Assembly (NCBI RefSeq): GCF_002157145.1
Contig: NZ_CP021361.1
Location: 2,349,001-2,413,000, forward strand
DNA: 64,000 bases
Direction of reading: 5' to 3'
From: Acidovorax carolinensis
GTDB taxonomy: Bacteria; Pseudomonadota; Gammaproteobacteria; Burkholderiales; Burkholderiaceae_C
Part shown: positions 37,373-53,441 of the stretch, piece by piece
Numbering within the stretch: the stretch's first letter is position 1
Layout of the letters: each line of letters opens with the position of its first letter
Program-made: the position numbers and the translations under genes
The notes under the pieces: generated by a model
What the model was told of the DNA's origin: nothing
Databases searched by the model: none
What the model saw: the letters and a program-made list of their open reading frames with translations, nothing else

Positions 37373-37990
37373 TCACATGCACCGCGGGTCCTGCAGCGTC
37401 CACCATCCCAGCACCCGGTACGGCCCCGGGGAGCCGCGCAGGTTGTAGAGCAGCTGGAACTCCCGCACTATCCACCCCACGGGCTCCACCGGATGCTCCT
37501 CCACCACGGAGGGGCTGTACATCAGGGTCATGTGAGGGGTCACGGAAGGTGCGGCATGAGACGTACCCGTCCCACCAGAAAATGCACTGTCCAGCGCACC
37601 GTACAGCGAGCGGTGGAGTTCCATGAAACCCGCCACCCCGGCGTCGTGCCCACAGAGCACCAACGGGCGCCTTGCGTTGCGCCGCTGAAAGCTCAGACAA
37701 CGGTCCAGTCGCAGAGGAAATGCAGGTGCATTCACCTGCGCAGCCGCAAGGCGTGCAAGCCCGACCTTGTGCTCTGGGAACTCGGCGTCCCACCCCAGGG
37801 AAACAAGGGTGACATGCAATCGCTCCTTGCGTACCTTGCTTCCTGCCAGGTGGCGCAAGGCTATCTCCTGATCGCACAGCCGATCTGCCTTTTGCGCTGC
37901 ATCGGCATCCGCACGAACGGCAAAGAATGTATGGTGGCTGAGGCCCGGCGCAAGCGCGATACCGGGCAGCACCGGCTGGTCGTGGGGCAT
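37373..37990 (-). CDS. 2'-5' RNA ligase / 2H phosphoesterase family protein
   Basis: A 205-residue protein with the two H-x-T/S-x motifs of the 2H superfamily: LHVTLVSLG near 80 and HMTLMYS near 155. Members hydrolyse 2',3'-cyclic phosphates (ThpR type) or join 2'-5' RNA ends. The start at 37990 (MPHDQPVLPG) is supported by GAAGGAG eight bases upstream; a GTG at 38020 is the alternative. The physiological RNA substrate is unknown. Confidence 0.82.
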   Translation of the reverse strand: MPHDQPVLPGIALAPGLSHHTFFAVRADADAAQKADRLCDQEIALRHLAGSKVRKERLHVTLVSLGWDAEFPEHKVGLARLAAAQVNAPAFPLRLDRCLSFQRRNARRPLVLCGHDAGVAGFMELHRSLYGALDSAFSGGTGTSHAAPSVTPHMTLMYSPSVVEEHPVEPVGWIVREFQLLYNLRGSPGPYRVLGWWTLQDPRCM

Positions 37991-38122
37991 GTCAGTGGCT
38001 CCTTCAACGGAGCCAGACACCTTAACGCGTGGGCTACGCCCTGTCCAGGTTCCAAGGCCACCCCGTCAGGGCGCGGGCACCGTGCAGGCGACAAGACGCC
38101 TCCCCTGCGCGGCCCTGTCACA

Positions 38123-39742
<1,620 letters not shown>

Positions 39743-39761
39743 GGCGATTTTGAATGAAATC

Positions 39762-39796
39762 AGCCCCTAGCGCTTGATGGGCAAGCGCTAGGGGCT
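39762..39796. repeat. Perfect palindromic repeat between guaB and guaA
   Basis: AGCCCCTAGCGCTT (39762-39775) and AAGCGCTAGGGGCT (39783-39796) form a perfect 14-bp hairpin with a seven-base loop. It is the clearest example of the dispersed family. In the guaB-guaA message it could act as a stabiliser or partial terminator. Confidence 0.9.
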
Positions 39797-39818
39797 ATCA
39801 AAACAATAGCATTCGCGA

Positions 39819-41913
<2,095 letters not shown>

Positions 41914-41952
41914 TTTTTTGGGTGGTGTCGCCATCACCCTCTTGCAGGCATC

Positions 41953-42300
41953 TCAGTAACCCGATTTTGCACCTGGGCGTTGCCGCGCAAAGAGGCCGGT
42001 GGTGCGGGCCCCCTGGCGCGCAAAGCGTTCGCGCCGCGCCACCTTGGGGTCCACCTTGAGGGGTCGATAAACTTCCACCCGGTCCCCTGGGGCGAGCGGG
42101 CAATCGAGTGCCACCTGGCGCCCCCATATGCCAACGGCGGCAGAAGCCCCTCCTTGCGGCAACAGCGACATTGCCTCGCAGGCCTTCAGCGCATCCGCCA
42201 CCGTGGCGCTAGCAGGCAGTTGCAGCGTCCATTCGCCAACGCTGCGCGGCGCCATACAAACAACCACCGTGATTTGCAGCGCGCCGTGGTCGTCACCCAT
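41953..42300 (-). CDS. rnfH: RnfH-family ubiquitin-like protein
   Basis: A 115-residue beta-grasp protein (LQITVVVCMAPRSVGEWTLQ to CPLAPGDRVEVYRPLKVDPK), followed by a basic tail. The gene is regularly paired with ratA, and here its start overlaps the ratA stop by eight bases, implying translational coupling. The ATG at 42300 is preferred to one at 42357. Exact function unknown. Confidence 0.92.
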   Translation of the reverse strand: MGDDHGALQITVVVCMAPRSVGEWTLQLPASATVADALKACEAMSLLPQGGASAAVGIWGRQVALDCPLAPGDRVEVYRPLKVDPKVARRERFARQGARTTGLFARQRPGAKSGY

Positions 42301-42733
42301 AGACCTGCTCCGCGCGCTTGACAAACGCATCCACCATGCTGGCAGCGATGCGGTCAAAGATGGGGCCTACCAAGGCCGCCAGCGCGGCGCTCTCAAAGCC
42401 GTAGTTCAGCAACAGTTCGACCCTGCATGCGCGTTGGCTGCCATCTGCCACGGCATGGAAATGCCAGTCGCCCTCCAAGCGGGAGAACGGGCCCTTGATC
42501 ATGTGCATCTGAACGCGCCGACCCTCTTCATGGACGTTGCGGGTCACAAAGGTCTGCCGCAGTCCCGCCATCGCGATACCGACCTCGGCCGTCATGCCCG
42601 TATCGTCACGCTCGAGCACGGCCGCACGGTCGCACCAGGGCAGGAACTGGGGGTAGTGCTCCACCCCGGTCACGAGGGCAAACATTTCTTCGGGGCTGTA
42701 CCAGATGAGGACGGATTTGTGGACGGTTTTCAT
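42293..42733 (-). CDS. ratA: RatA-type START/coenzyme Q-binding protein
   Basis: A 146-residue polyketide cyclase/START-fold protein (MKTVHKSVLIWYSPEEMFAL ... YPQFLPWCDRAAVLE). Relatives are called RatA toxin or Coq10-like ubiquinone-binding proteins; toxin activity here is not shown by the sequence. It is divergent from smpB and overlaps rnfH, the conserved smpB-ratA-rnfH arrangement. Confidence 0.92.
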   Translation of the reverse strand: MKTVHKSVLIWYSPEEMFALVTGVEHYPQFLPWCDRAAVLERDDTGMTAEVGIAMAGLRQTFVTRNVHEEGRRVQMHMIKGPFSRLEGDWHFHAVADGSQRACRVELLLNYGFESAALAALVGPIFDRIAASMVDAFVKRAEQVYG

Positions 42734-42867
42734 GCAGACGCTGCTTCGGCGCAACTGGCCCATTGAATCGGCCAGGGCATCCGGAGGAAATTAGAATCGC
42801 TCTTTGCGAGACCCAACCATTGTAGGGAGGCCTTTTATCTCCCCGTTTGTGCCGCATCTAATCTTTC

Positions 42868-43341
42868 ATGGCCAAAAAACCCGATCCCACGTCCCGCATT
42901 GCCGACAACAAGAAGGCGGCCTTCAACTATTTCTTCGAAGAACGCCATGAGGCCGGCATGGTGCTGTATGGCTGGGAAGTCAAGGCGCTGCGCGAGGGCA
43001 AGGTGCAGTTGACCGATGGCTACGTGCTCATCCGCGATGGTGAGCTGTACCTGCTGGGCTGCCTGATCAACCCCTTGAAGACGGCCTCCACCCATGTCAA
43101 CCCCGAGGCGGCACGCACCAAAAAGCTGCTGCTCAAAAAGGATGACATCAAACACCTGATCGTCAAGGTGGAGCAAAAAGGCTATACCCTGGTGCCGCTG
43201 AACCTGCACTGGAAGAACGGGTATGTGAAATGCGAGATCGCCCTGGCCAAGGGCAAGGCAGAACATGACAAGCGCGACACCATCAAGGACCGTGAAGGCA
43301 AGCGCGAGGTCGAACGCGCCATGAAAAGCCGCAACCGATGA
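42868..43341 (+). CDS. smpB: SsrA-binding protein
   Basis: Binds tmRNA and delivers it to stalled ribosomes for trans-translation. The 157 residues show the conserved oligonucleotide-binding core ([20 protein letters not shown]) and a basic C-terminal tail ([20 protein letters not shown]) that inserts into the decoding centre. The ssrA gene itself is not in the window. Confidence 0.97.
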   Translation: MAKKPDPTSRIADNKKAAFNYFFEERHEAGMVLYGWEVKALREGKVQLTDGYVLIRDGELYLLGCLINPLKTASTHVNPEAARTKKLLLKKDDIKHLIVKVEQKGYTLVPLNLHWKNGYVKCEIALAKGKAEHDKRDTIKDREGKREVERAMKSRNR

Positions 43342-43442
43342 AAATTCTTGCAAGGCAGCGGGAATAAACCACCGCGCCCATGTGTTTGTCTGCGTGCAGG
43401 GCCGCATTTCGCACTCGCCCGCACCCTTGTCCGGAGAAACCC

Positions 43443-43808
43443 ATGAAAAAGCTCTTGCCCATCGCCGCACTCGTTGCGCTTGCCGCCTGCTCCTCCATGG
43501 CCCAGTCACCCGTCAAATCCATGGACGGCGTGCTGGTCGGTGCCGGTGACATGACGCTCTACACCTTTGACCGTGATACCGCTGGCAGCGGAAAGTCTGT
43601 CTGTAACGGCCCCTGCGCCACCAACTGGCCCCCCCTGATGGCCACACCGGCCCAAGCGGGCGGCGACTACAGCGTCATCACCCGCGATGACGGAAAAACC
43701 CAGCTGGCCTACAAGGGAAAACCGCTGTACTACTGGTCCAAGGACGCCAAACCCGGCGACAAAACCGGCGACGGCTTCAACCAGGTCTGGCACGCTGCGC
43801 GCCCCTGA
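43443..43808 (+). CDS. COG4315-type lipoprotein with Yx[FWY]xxD repeats
   Basis: A 121-residue protein with a lipoprotein signal (KKLLPIAALVALAAC, lipobox LAAC). It has two copies of the Yx[FWY]xxD repeat, LYTFDRD and LYYWSKD, and a C-x3-C pair (VCNGPCATNWPPL). Function is unknown. It lies 37 bases before an ECF sigma factor and anti-sigma pair, so envelope-stress regulation or a target relationship is possible but unproven. GGAGAAACCC precedes the ATG at 43443. Confidence 0.9.
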   Translation: MKKLLPIAALVALAACSSMAQSPVKSMDGVLVGAGDMTLYTFDRDTAGSGKSVCNGPCATNWPPLMATPAQAGGDYSVITRDDGKTQLAYKGKPLYYWSKDAKPGDKTGDGFNQVWHAARP

Positions 43809-43845
43809 GCCATTGCACGCGACCTATCCCGACTGACATCGCGAC

Positions 43846-44358
43846 GTGGACCGCACCCAGGTAATCGAACAGCTTCCCGGCCTGCGTCGCTATGCCAGGG
43901 TGTTGACGGGTGACGCCTGGGCGGCCGACGATCTCGTGCAGGACACCCTCGAACGGGCCTGCAACAAATGGCGGCTGTGGCGCAGCGGCAGCGATCTGCG
44001 CGCCTGGCTGTTCACGCTGATGCACAACCTGTATCTCAACCAGCGCCGTGCCATGCCCTCGCTGCAACGGCTGGAAATTGAGGACGTGCAGGACAGCCTT
44101 CAGGCCAATGCGCCCCCATCGGACGATGCGCTGGACCTGGAGCGCTGCCTGCAGCGCCTGCCGGCCGAGCAGCGCGCCGTGTTGCTGCTGGTCACGCTGG
44201 AAGACCTCAGCTACGAAGACACCGCCCGCATTCTGGCGATTCCCGTGGGCACCGTCATGTCGCGGCTGTCGCGCGCACGCAGCCGACTGCGTGCACTCAT
44301 GGAACACACGCCCTCCGCAGTGCCAGGCCAGCCACCGGTGCTGCGCCGCCTCAAATGA
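43846..44358 (+). CDS. ECF-type RNA polymerase sigma factor
   Basis: A 170-residue sigma-70-family factor with region 2 (about 24-70, DDLVQDTLERACNKWRLW and a variant of the -10 helix) and region 4 (about 100-155, LPAEQRAVLLLVTLEDLSYE and GTVMSRLSRARSRLRAL). Regions 1 and 3 are absent, as in ECF factors. It begins with GTG. The downstream anti-sigma gene overlaps by four bases (ATGA). The signal it senses is unknown. Confidence 0.92.
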   Translation: MDRTQVIEQLPGLRRYARVLTGDAWAADDLVQDTLERACNKWRLWRSGSDLRAWLFTLMHNLYLNQRRAMPSLQRLEIEDVQDSLQANAPPSDDALDLERCLQRLPAEQRAVLLLVTLEDLSYEDTARILAIPVGTVMSRLSRARSRLRALMEHTPSAVPGQPPVLRRLK

Positions 44359-45251
44359 TTTCGGCCTTTGCCATGGACCACTCCTCTCCCTTCCCTGCCG
44401 GCCCCTCCCATGACCATGCGTGGCACGCACTGGTGGATGGCCGGCTGCCCCCCGCCGACACGAAGGCAGTGCAGCAGCAACTGGCCGCCGATGCAACGGC
44501 GCAAGCCACTGTTGCGCAGTGGCAGGCACAGCGGCACCAATTGCGCGCCCTGCACCAGGAAATGCTGGAGGCCCCCCTGCCGGACGCGCTGCTGCAGACC
44601 CTTGCACGCGCCACGGCGCGCAGGGACGAACAGCATCGCCAATGGTGGCGCTGGGGCGGCATGGCGGCGTCCGTGCTGGTGGCGTTTGCGCTGGGATGGG
44701 TGGGGCGGGGCCATTGGCCCGCGGTGGCACCCAACGGTCTCCTGGCCGGCAACGCCAGCGCACCGAGCCAGCGATTTGCAGCGCAGGCCGCCATGGCCCA
44801 CGCGGTATACCAGCCCGAACAGCGCCATCCCGTGGAGGTGCCCGCCGCCCAGCAAGAGCATCTGGTGCAATGGCTTTCCAAGCGATTGGGGCGGCCGCTG
44901 AAAGTGCCATTGCTGACGGCGCAGGGCTATGAACTGGTGGGCGGGCGGCTGCTGCCCGGCGACACCGGCGCACGCGCGCAATTCATGTACCAGAACAGCG
45001 CGGGCGAGCGCGTCACGCTCTATCTGGGCGCCCTGGTGCCCACCGCCGCCACGAAGCTTCCACCCTCTGCAGGATCGGCTGTACCAGCCACCAACACGCC
45101 GCAGTCTTCAGACACTGCCTTCCGCTTCACCCAGGAAGGCCCGGTGCCAGGTTTTTACTGGACGGACCAAGGCTTTGGCTACGCGCTGAGTGGGCAGCTT
45201 TCACGCCCTGCCCTTCAGGCACTGGCCACGGCGGTGTACCAGCAGCTCTGA
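44355..45251 (+). CDS. Membrane anti-sigma factor
   Basis: A 298-residue protein with a cytoplasmic N-terminal part (HDHAWHALVDGRLPPADTKA ..., resembling anti-sigma domains but without a zinc-binding HxxxCxxC), one membrane helix at about 96-118 (WWRWGGMAASVLVAFALGW) and a periplasmic domain. Overlap with the sigma gene and this topology support the role of holding the sigma factor at the membrane. A start six codons later (44373) is equally possible. Confidence 0.87.
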   Translation: MISAFAMDHSSPFPAGPSHDHAWHALVDGRLPPADTKAVQQQLAADATAQATVAQWQAQRHQLRALHQEMLEAPLPDALLQTLARATARRDEQHRQWWRWGGMAASVLVAFALGWVGRGHWPAVAPNGLLAGNASAPSQRFAAQAAMAHAVYQPEQRHPVEVPAAQQEHLVQWLSKRLGRPLKVPLLTAQGYELVGGRLLPGDTGARAQFMYQNSAGERVTLYLGALVPTAATKLPPSAGSAVPATNTPQSSDTAFRFTQEGPVPGFYWTDQGFGYALSGQLSRPALQALATAVYQQL

Positions 45252-45293
45252 CGCAAGGCACCCCGACAGGGCCAGCCCGGCGCCCCACGCCAT

Positions 45294-46396
45294 TCAGACC
45301 AACGCGGCCAGTGGATGCGCGTGGGCAGGCCAGGGGCTGACGAAGAACGGGGCCACCATCGCCGGCGTCACGTCTTCGATGCGCCCAGGGCTCCACTTTG
45401 GCGCGTGGTCCTTGTCAACGGCCAGTGCCCGGATGCCCTCCACCGTTTCGCTCTGCCCGGCGCGCAGAAAAAAGCAGTGGCGCACCATGTCGCGCTCCAT
45501 GCGCAAATCGTCGGCCAGCCCCATGCTGCGGGCGCGGCGCACCTGCTCCAGCACCACATGCAGCATCAGCGGCGAGCGCTTGCGCAGCGTGGCCGCCGTT
45601 GTGCGGGCCCAGTCGGATCCAGCCGCCTCCAGCTGGGCCACGATCTCGCGCACGGTAGGCAGAGCAAAATAGTGATCAATAGTGCCTCTAGCGCTTGATA
45701 GTGTTGCGCTACCAGCTATCAATTTAGAAGCAAAATAGTTCTTGATGGCAGCGCCATCGGCAAAGTGCCCGGATCCCAGGGCTTCCCACACCGGCACCTG
45801 CTGGTCCACAGGCAGGATGCCATCGGCCAGGCCGAACTCCACCGCATCGCCTGCACCGATGGTGTCGCCCGTCAATGCCAGCCATTCCCCACGCGGCCCG
45901 GGCAGCGGCTCAGAAAATAGCCACCACCCACGTCAGGGAACAGGCCGATCGCCGTCTCGGGCATGGCCATCTTGGTGCGCTCCGTCACCACGCGCAGGGC
46001 CGCGCCCTGGCTGATGCCCATGCCGCCGCCCATGACGATGCCGTCCATGAACGCGATGTAGGGCTTGCCGTAGTTGTGGATCAGGTGGTTGAGCGCATAT
46101 TCCTCGGTGAAGAAATCCTCCAGTAGTGGATTGCCCTGGCTGCCTGCCTGGTGCAAGAAACGGATGTCGCCGCCTGCGCAAAAGGCCCCGAACGGGCCTT
46201 CCTTGTTGCTGCCGCGAATGGCCACGGCCAACACGCGGGCGTCGTCTTTCCAGGCCAGCAGGATACCCATGAGATCCCGCACCATGCCCAGAGACAGCGC
46301 ATTGAGCGCCCGGGGGCGGTTCAAGGTAATGAACCCCACCTGGCCTCGCACCTCGCTCAGCACTTCACTGGTCGCTTTCATTTTCATCTCCGTCAT
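45294..46396 (-). pseudogene. Enoyl-CoA hydratase/isomerase family (3-hydroxyisobutyryl-CoA hydrolase type), frameshifted
   Basis: Two frames join into one crotonase-fold protein of about 367 residues. The first half carries GAFCAGGDIRFLHQAG and MDGIVMGGGMGISQGAALRV; the second continues from LTGDTIGAGDAVEFGLADGI. The break is at 45887-45890, where one G is lost from a G run on the coding strand. The glycine loop and the PDVGGGYFLSR motif fit 3-hydroxyisobutyryl-CoA hydrolases of valine breakdown. Residues from a dispersed palindrome (45685-45722) lie in the second half. The start ATG at 46396 overlaps the stop of the preceding transporter gene. Confidence 0.85.
45685..45722. repeat. Palindromic repeat inside the hydratase-family gene
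   Basis: CTCTAGCGCTTGATAGTGTT is followed by GCGCTACCAGCTATC: both cores and the CAGCTATC arm of the dispersed family, in the coding frame. Confidence 0.65.
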
Positions 46397-47264
46397 TTTT
46401 GTTCCTTCCAACCTAAAAACTCATTGATCACCAACGCACCAATCACCAACAGGCCACCGGTCAGTACAGCCGACCCCGGGCGCTCTCCGGCACCGGCCCA
46501 GGCCAGCAAGATGCCGAAGATAACCTCCAGCAAGCCCAGCAAGGCCATTTCGGGGCCTTGAGCACCCGCCCGCAGCGCACCGCCAGAACGCACGGTATCG
46601 CCAGCTGAAACAAGCCGAGCAGCGCCAGCAGCAGGATATCGTGGCCCGTCGCCTGAAACGGCAACGCCATGGGCAGCGTCGCCAGCGCCGACAGCACAGC
46701 GCCAACCAGAACCGCCGGCACCAGATCCACCGAGTGCCCATGCTGCTGGGACGATTGCACCACCGTCCAGTTAGCCGCAGCCGCCACCGGAATGCACAGG
46801 GCCACCAGGGTACCCACCAGCGGCAAGCCGGCCATCTGCGAGCCATACATCCACGCCATGCCCACGCCGGCAATGCCGATGGCCACCCAGGTGCGCAATG
46901 CAATCCGGTGCCCGATAAACATGCGCGCAAACAGGGCCGTGAGCAGCGGGCCCGCCGCCATGGTCACGAGCACATTCGCCACGGGCATGAGCATCATGGC
47001 AACCATGAAGGTGGTGAACATCACGCTCCAGCACAGGCCCGACAGCCACAGTGCTGCACCGCCGCGGCGCATGGCCGAAAACACGCTGCGGCCCTGCAGC
47101 GCAGGCAGGATCAGCAGCAGCGACACCACCGTAAAAAAGCTGCGCCAGAAGGTCACTTCAAAGCTGCGCGCGTGCTCCAGGTGGCGCGTCACCACACCGG
47201 CAATGGACCACAGCAGCGTCACGACCAGCATCAGCGCGACCGCACGGGAATGCGTGAGTTTCAT
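46393..47264 (-). pseudogene. EamA-family (DMT) transporter, frameshifted near the C-terminus
   Basis: A ten-span transporter of about 290 residues (MKLTHSRAVALMLVVTLLWS). The reading frame breaks near residue 237: after AVRCGRVLKAP the frame gives unrelated tryptophan/cysteine-rich residues, whereas the next frame gives EMALLGLLEVIFGILLAW and a normal end (NEFLGWKEQK). One C is missing from a C run (coding strand) at about 46551-46555. Only the last three membrane spans are affected. The true stop overlaps the ATG of the hydratase-family gene, so the pair is translationally coupled. Confidence 0.85.
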
Positions 47265-47296
47265 GGTTATTCGTCGGCAAACAACGCTTCAGACGG

Positions 47297-47325
47297 CAAA
47301 AGGGCCACTGCATTGCAGTGGCCCT
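47297..47325 (-). terminator. Intrinsic terminator after typA
   Basis: AGGGCCACTGC (47301-47311) and GCAGTGGCCCT (47315-47325) form an 11-bp stem with a three-base loop. On the minus strand four T residues follow. It ends the rimP-to-typA block. Confidence 0.85.
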
Positions 47326-47369
47326 GATGGAGACGGCCAGGAGCCTTTTGAAGGCCCCTGCAACCGGAA

Positions 47370-49190
47370 TCAGCGACCAGCGCGCTTGCGATCGCTTTCC
47401 TTGAGGTGGCGCTTGCGGATGCGGATGGACTTGGGCGTGATCTCCACCAACTCATCGTCCTCGATGAACTCCACGGCATATTCCAGCGTGGCATCGATAG
47501 GGGGCGTGATCTTGATCGCGTCTTCCTTGCCCGAAACGCGGAAGTTGGTCAGCTGCTTGGTGCGCGTGGCGTTCACCACCAGGTCGTTGTCACGGCTGTG
47601 GATACCCACAATCATGCCTTCGTACACGGGGTCGTTCGCCTTGACGAACATGCGGCCACGGTCGTCCAGCTTGCCCAGGGCGTAGGTGAAGATTTCACCG
47701 TCGTCCATGGAAATCAGCACACCGTTCTTGCGGCCGCCGATGTCACCCTTGTGCGGCTCGTAGCTGTCAAAGATGTTGGCAATGAGGCCCGAGCCACGCG
47801 TCAGGTTCAGGAATTCGTTGGTGAAGCCGATCAGGCCGCGCGCAGGAATGCGGTATTCCAGGCGCACACGACCCCGGCCGTCCGGCTCCATGTTCACCAG
47901 CTCGCCCTTGCGCTCGCCCAGGGCCTGCATCACGCCGCCCTGGTGGGCTTCCTCGATGTCGGCGGTCACCAGCTCGATAGGCTCGCACTTCTCGCCATTG
48001 ATCTCCTTGAACACCACGCGCGGCTTGGACACGGCCAGCTCATAGCCTTCACGGCGCATGTTTTCCAGCAGGATGGTCAGGTGCAGTTCGCCGCGGCCCA
48101 TCACTTCGAAGATGCCTTCTTCGTCGGTTTCCTTCACGCGCAGGGCCACGTTGTGTTGCAGTTCCTTCTGCAGGCGGTCCCAGATCTGGCGGCTCGTCAC
48201 GTACTTGCCTTCGCGGCCGGCCAGCGGGCTGGTGTTCACGCAGAAGTTCATGGTCAGCGTGGGCTCGTCCACCTTGAGCATCGGCAGCGGTGCGGGGTTG
48301 AGCGGGTCGGTGATGGTTACGCCAATGCCGATGTCGGCAATGCCGTTGATCAGCACGATTTCGCCCGGGCCGGCTTCGGTGGCCTGCACGCGGTCCAGGC
48401 CCTGGAAGGTCAGCACCTGGTTGACACGGCCCTTGATGGTCTTGCCATCGGGGCCTTCCATGACCAGCACGTCCATCATGGGCTTGATCGTGCCCTGGCT
48501 GATGCGGCCCACGCCGATGCGGCCGACAAAGGTGGAGAAATCGAGTGCAGAAATCTGCAGCTGCAACGGTGCAGCCGGATCACCCTTCTGGGCGGGCACA
48601 TGCTTGAGCACCGTGTTGAACAGGGCCGACATGTCGGGGCCCCACTGCTCACCCGGTGCGCCCTCTTCGAGCGACGACCAGCCGTTGATGCCCGAGGCGT
48701 AGACCACAGGAAAGTCGAGCTGCTCATCGGTAGCGCCCAGCTTGTCGAACAGGTCGAATGCCGCGTTCACGACCTTGTCAGGATTCGCGCCGGGCTTGTC
48801 GACCTTGTTCACCACCACGATGGGCTTCAAGCCCAGGGCCAGCGCCTTCTTGGTCACGAAACGCGTCTGGGGCATGGGGCCTTCTTGCGCGTCGATCAGC
48901 AGCACCACGCCGTCCACCATGGACAGCGCGCGCTCGACCTCACCGCCGAAGTCCGCGTGACCAGGGGTATCGACGATATTGATGTGGGTGCCTTCCCAGC
49001 TCACGGCGCAGTTCTTGGCCAGGATGGTGATGCCACGCTCTTTTTCAATCGCGTTGTTGTCCATCACCGTGTCGACCACTTTTTCATGTTCGGCGAAGGT
49101 GCCGGACTGGCGCAGCAGTTGGTCGACCATGGTGGTCTTGCCATGGTCCACGTGGGCAATGATGGCGATGTTGCGGATTTGTTTGCTCAT
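47370..49190 (-). CDS. typA: Ribosome-associated GTPase TypA/BipA
   Basis: Translational GTPase acting in ribosome assembly and stress adaptation. The 606 residues start [20 protein letters not shown] with the G1 loop, followed by the other GTPase boxes ([22 protein letters not shown]), EF-G-like domains II, III and V, and the BipA-specific C-terminal domain. Normal length. Its start overlaps the truB stop by four bases, so it is coupled to the rimP-nusA-infB-rbfA-truB unit. Confidence 0.97.
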   Translation of the reverse strand: MSKQIRNIAIIAHVDHGKTTMVDQLLRQSGTFAEHEKVVDTVMDNNAIEKERGITILAKNCAVSWEGTHINIVDTPGHADFGGEVERALSMVDGVVLLIDAQEGPMPQTRFVTKKALALGLKPIVVVNKVDKPGANPDKVVNAAFDLFDKLGATDEQLDFPVVYASGINGWSSLEEGAPGEQWGPDMSALFNTVLKHVPAQKGDPAAPLQLQISALDFSTFVGRIGVGRISQGTIKPMMDVLVMEGPDGKTIKGRVNQVLTFQGLDRVQATEAGPGEIVLINGIADIGIGVTITDPLNPAPLPMLKVDEPTLTMNFCVNTSPLAGREGKYVTSRQIWDRLQKELQHNVALRVKETDEEGIFEVMGRGELHLTILLENMRREGYELAVSKPRVVFKEINGEKCEPIELVTADIEEAHQGGVMQALGERKGELVNMEPDGRGRVRLEYRIPARGLIGFTNEFLNLTRGSGLIANIFDSYEPHKGDIGGRKNGVLISMDDGEIFTYALGKLDDRGRMFVKANDPVYEGMIVGIHSRDNDLVVNATRTKQLTNFRVSGKEDAIKITPPIDATLEYAVEFIEDDELVEITPKSIRIRKRHLKESDRKRAGR

Positions 49191-50179
49191 AGTTTTTCCA
49201 ATATGCCGCTGGCTTGTAGGTGCGGCGTGCCTTCCAAAATTTGTTGAATTTCCAGCGGACTCAGCAGCCTGTCGGGCACCAGTTCACCGTCCTTGATATG
49301 GCCGACGCCCAGCAGGGCCGCAGGAGCCTCGCTGAAAACCGCCACGGCGCTGGCGTCCGGCCACTCGCCCCTGCGCCGCAACCCCGAAAGGAAACGAGCG
49401 GTATTGTCGCCGTCCAGCGTGACACGCATGTGTTGTGCCAGCAACGATTCGGGCGGTTGCAGGCAGTCCACGCGCTCGTCCTCGGGCATAGCCTCCAGTT
49501 GCGCCAACGTGATGCAGCGCTCCACGCCGAGACCACCCGTGTCAATGCGGCGCAAAAACGTCAGGTGCGCTCCACAGCCCAGTGCCGTGCCGATGTCTTC
49601 ACCCAGCGTGCGGATATAGGTGCCTTTGCTGCAGGTTACTATTATTTTGATAGCTGCTTGCGCTTGATCCGTAAACACCAGCGTCAGATTCAATGCATGA
49701 ATGACCACATCGCGCGCCTCGCGCTCCACGGTGACACCGGCACGAGCGTATTCGTACAGCGCCTTGCCATCCTTCTTGAGCGCGCTGTGCATGGGCGGCA
49801 CCTGCCGGATGGGGCCGGTGAACTGCCGCTGCACGGCCGCCAGACGCTCAGGGGTGAGCTGGGCCGGGTCCACATCGCAGCGCTGCACCACATCACCTTC
49901 GGCGTCGCCGGTGGTGGTCGTCACGCCCAGGAGGGCGATGGCCTCGTATGTTTTGGCAGCATCAAGCTGCAGCTGGCTGAACTTCGTGGCTGCGCCAAAA
50001 CACAGCGGCAGCACGCCGGTGGCCAGCGGATCGAGCGTGCCGGTATGGCCTGCCTTTTCGGCGCGCAGCAGCCATTTCGCCTTCTGCAAGGCGTCATTGC
50101 TCGAAAGGCCGAGCGGTTTGTCAAGCAGCAACACCCCATGCACAGGGCGCCGCTGCACCCTGGTGCGTGGCGCGTTCAT
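49187..50179 (-). CDS. truB: tRNA pseudouridine(55) synthase
   Basis: Makes pseudouridine 55 in the T loop of tRNAs. The 330 residues contain [17 protein letters not shown] and the catalytic aspartate in [16 protein letters not shown] near 48, with a C-terminal PUA-like domain. Residues about 166-180 ([11 protein letters not shown]) are encoded by a copy of the dispersed palindrome just before the conserved [10 protein letters not shown]. It begins two bases after the rbfA stop. Confidence 0.96.
   Translation of the reverse strand: MNAPRTRVQRRPVHGVLLLDKPLGLSSNDALQKAKWLLRAEKAGHTGTLDPLATGVLPLCFGAATKFSQLQLDAAKTYEAIALLGVTTTTGDAEGDVVQRCDVDPAQLTPERLAAVQRQFTGPIRQVPPMHSALKKDGKALYEYARAGVTVEREARDVVIHALNLTLVFTDQAQAAIKIIVTCSKGTYIRTLGEDIGTALGCGAHLTFLRRIDTGGLGVERCITLAQLEAMPEDERVDCLQPPESLLAQHMRVTLDGDNTARFLSGLRRRGEWPDASAVAVFSEAPAALLGVGHIKDGELVPDRLLSPLEIQQILEGTPHLQASGILEKL
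49651..49680. repeat. Palindromic repeat arm inside truB
   Basis: TAGCTGCTTGCGCTTGATCC with preceding TTTTGA matches one arm of the dispersed family; the second arm is decayed. It is in frame and encodes extra residues before the conserved CSKGTYIR motif. Confidence 0.55.
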
Positions 50180-50181
50180 GG

Positions 50182-50553
50182 CTAGTCTTCTTTGGCGCGC
50201 GAGGAAACGGCCTTGGCGATCAAGGCGTTCATGTCCGCCGCACGTTCGGACGTGCGGTCAAAGACGAAATGCAGTGTGGGCACCGTGTGGATGTGCAGGC
50301 GTTTGAACAGGCCGTTGCGCAGGAAGCCGGCAGCCTGGTTGAGCGCCGCCTGTGTTTCCACCGGATCGCCCACCAGCAAGCTGAAAAACACCTTGGCGTG
50401 CGCATAGTCGGGAGTCACCTCCACACCCTGCAGCGTCACCATGCCCACGCGCGGGTCTTTCAACTCGCGCGCGATCAGTTCCGTCAGATCGCGCTGGATC
50501 TGATCGGCCACCTTGAAGGCGCGGTTGGGGGTGGAGGACTTCTTGGCAGCCAT
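50182..50553 (-). CDS. rbfA: Ribosome-binding factor A
   Basis: A 123-residue KH-fold protein that matures the 30S subunit and is needed in cold adaptation. The family stretches [22 protein letters not shown] and [17 protein letters not shown] are visible. It sits three bases after the infB stop and two before truB, in the normal operon order. Confidence 0.96.
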   Translation of the reverse strand: MAAKKSSTPNRAFKVADQIQRDLTELIARELKDPRVGMVTLQGVEVTPDYAHAKVFFSLLVGDPVETQAALNQAAGFLRNGLFKRLHIHTVPTLHFVFDRTSERAADMNALIAKAVSSRAKED

Positions 50554-50556
50554 GGA

Positions 50557-53418
<2,862 letters not shown>

Positions 53419-53441
53419 ATGTGGTTCGTGCCTCCCTGACC

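Noticed and set aside
42293..42733. RatA as a toxin-antitoxin system with RnfH
   Set aside because: The pair is conserved beside smpB across Proteobacteria and the START fold fits a quinone-binding housekeeping role; nothing in the sequence supports a toxin-antitoxin function.
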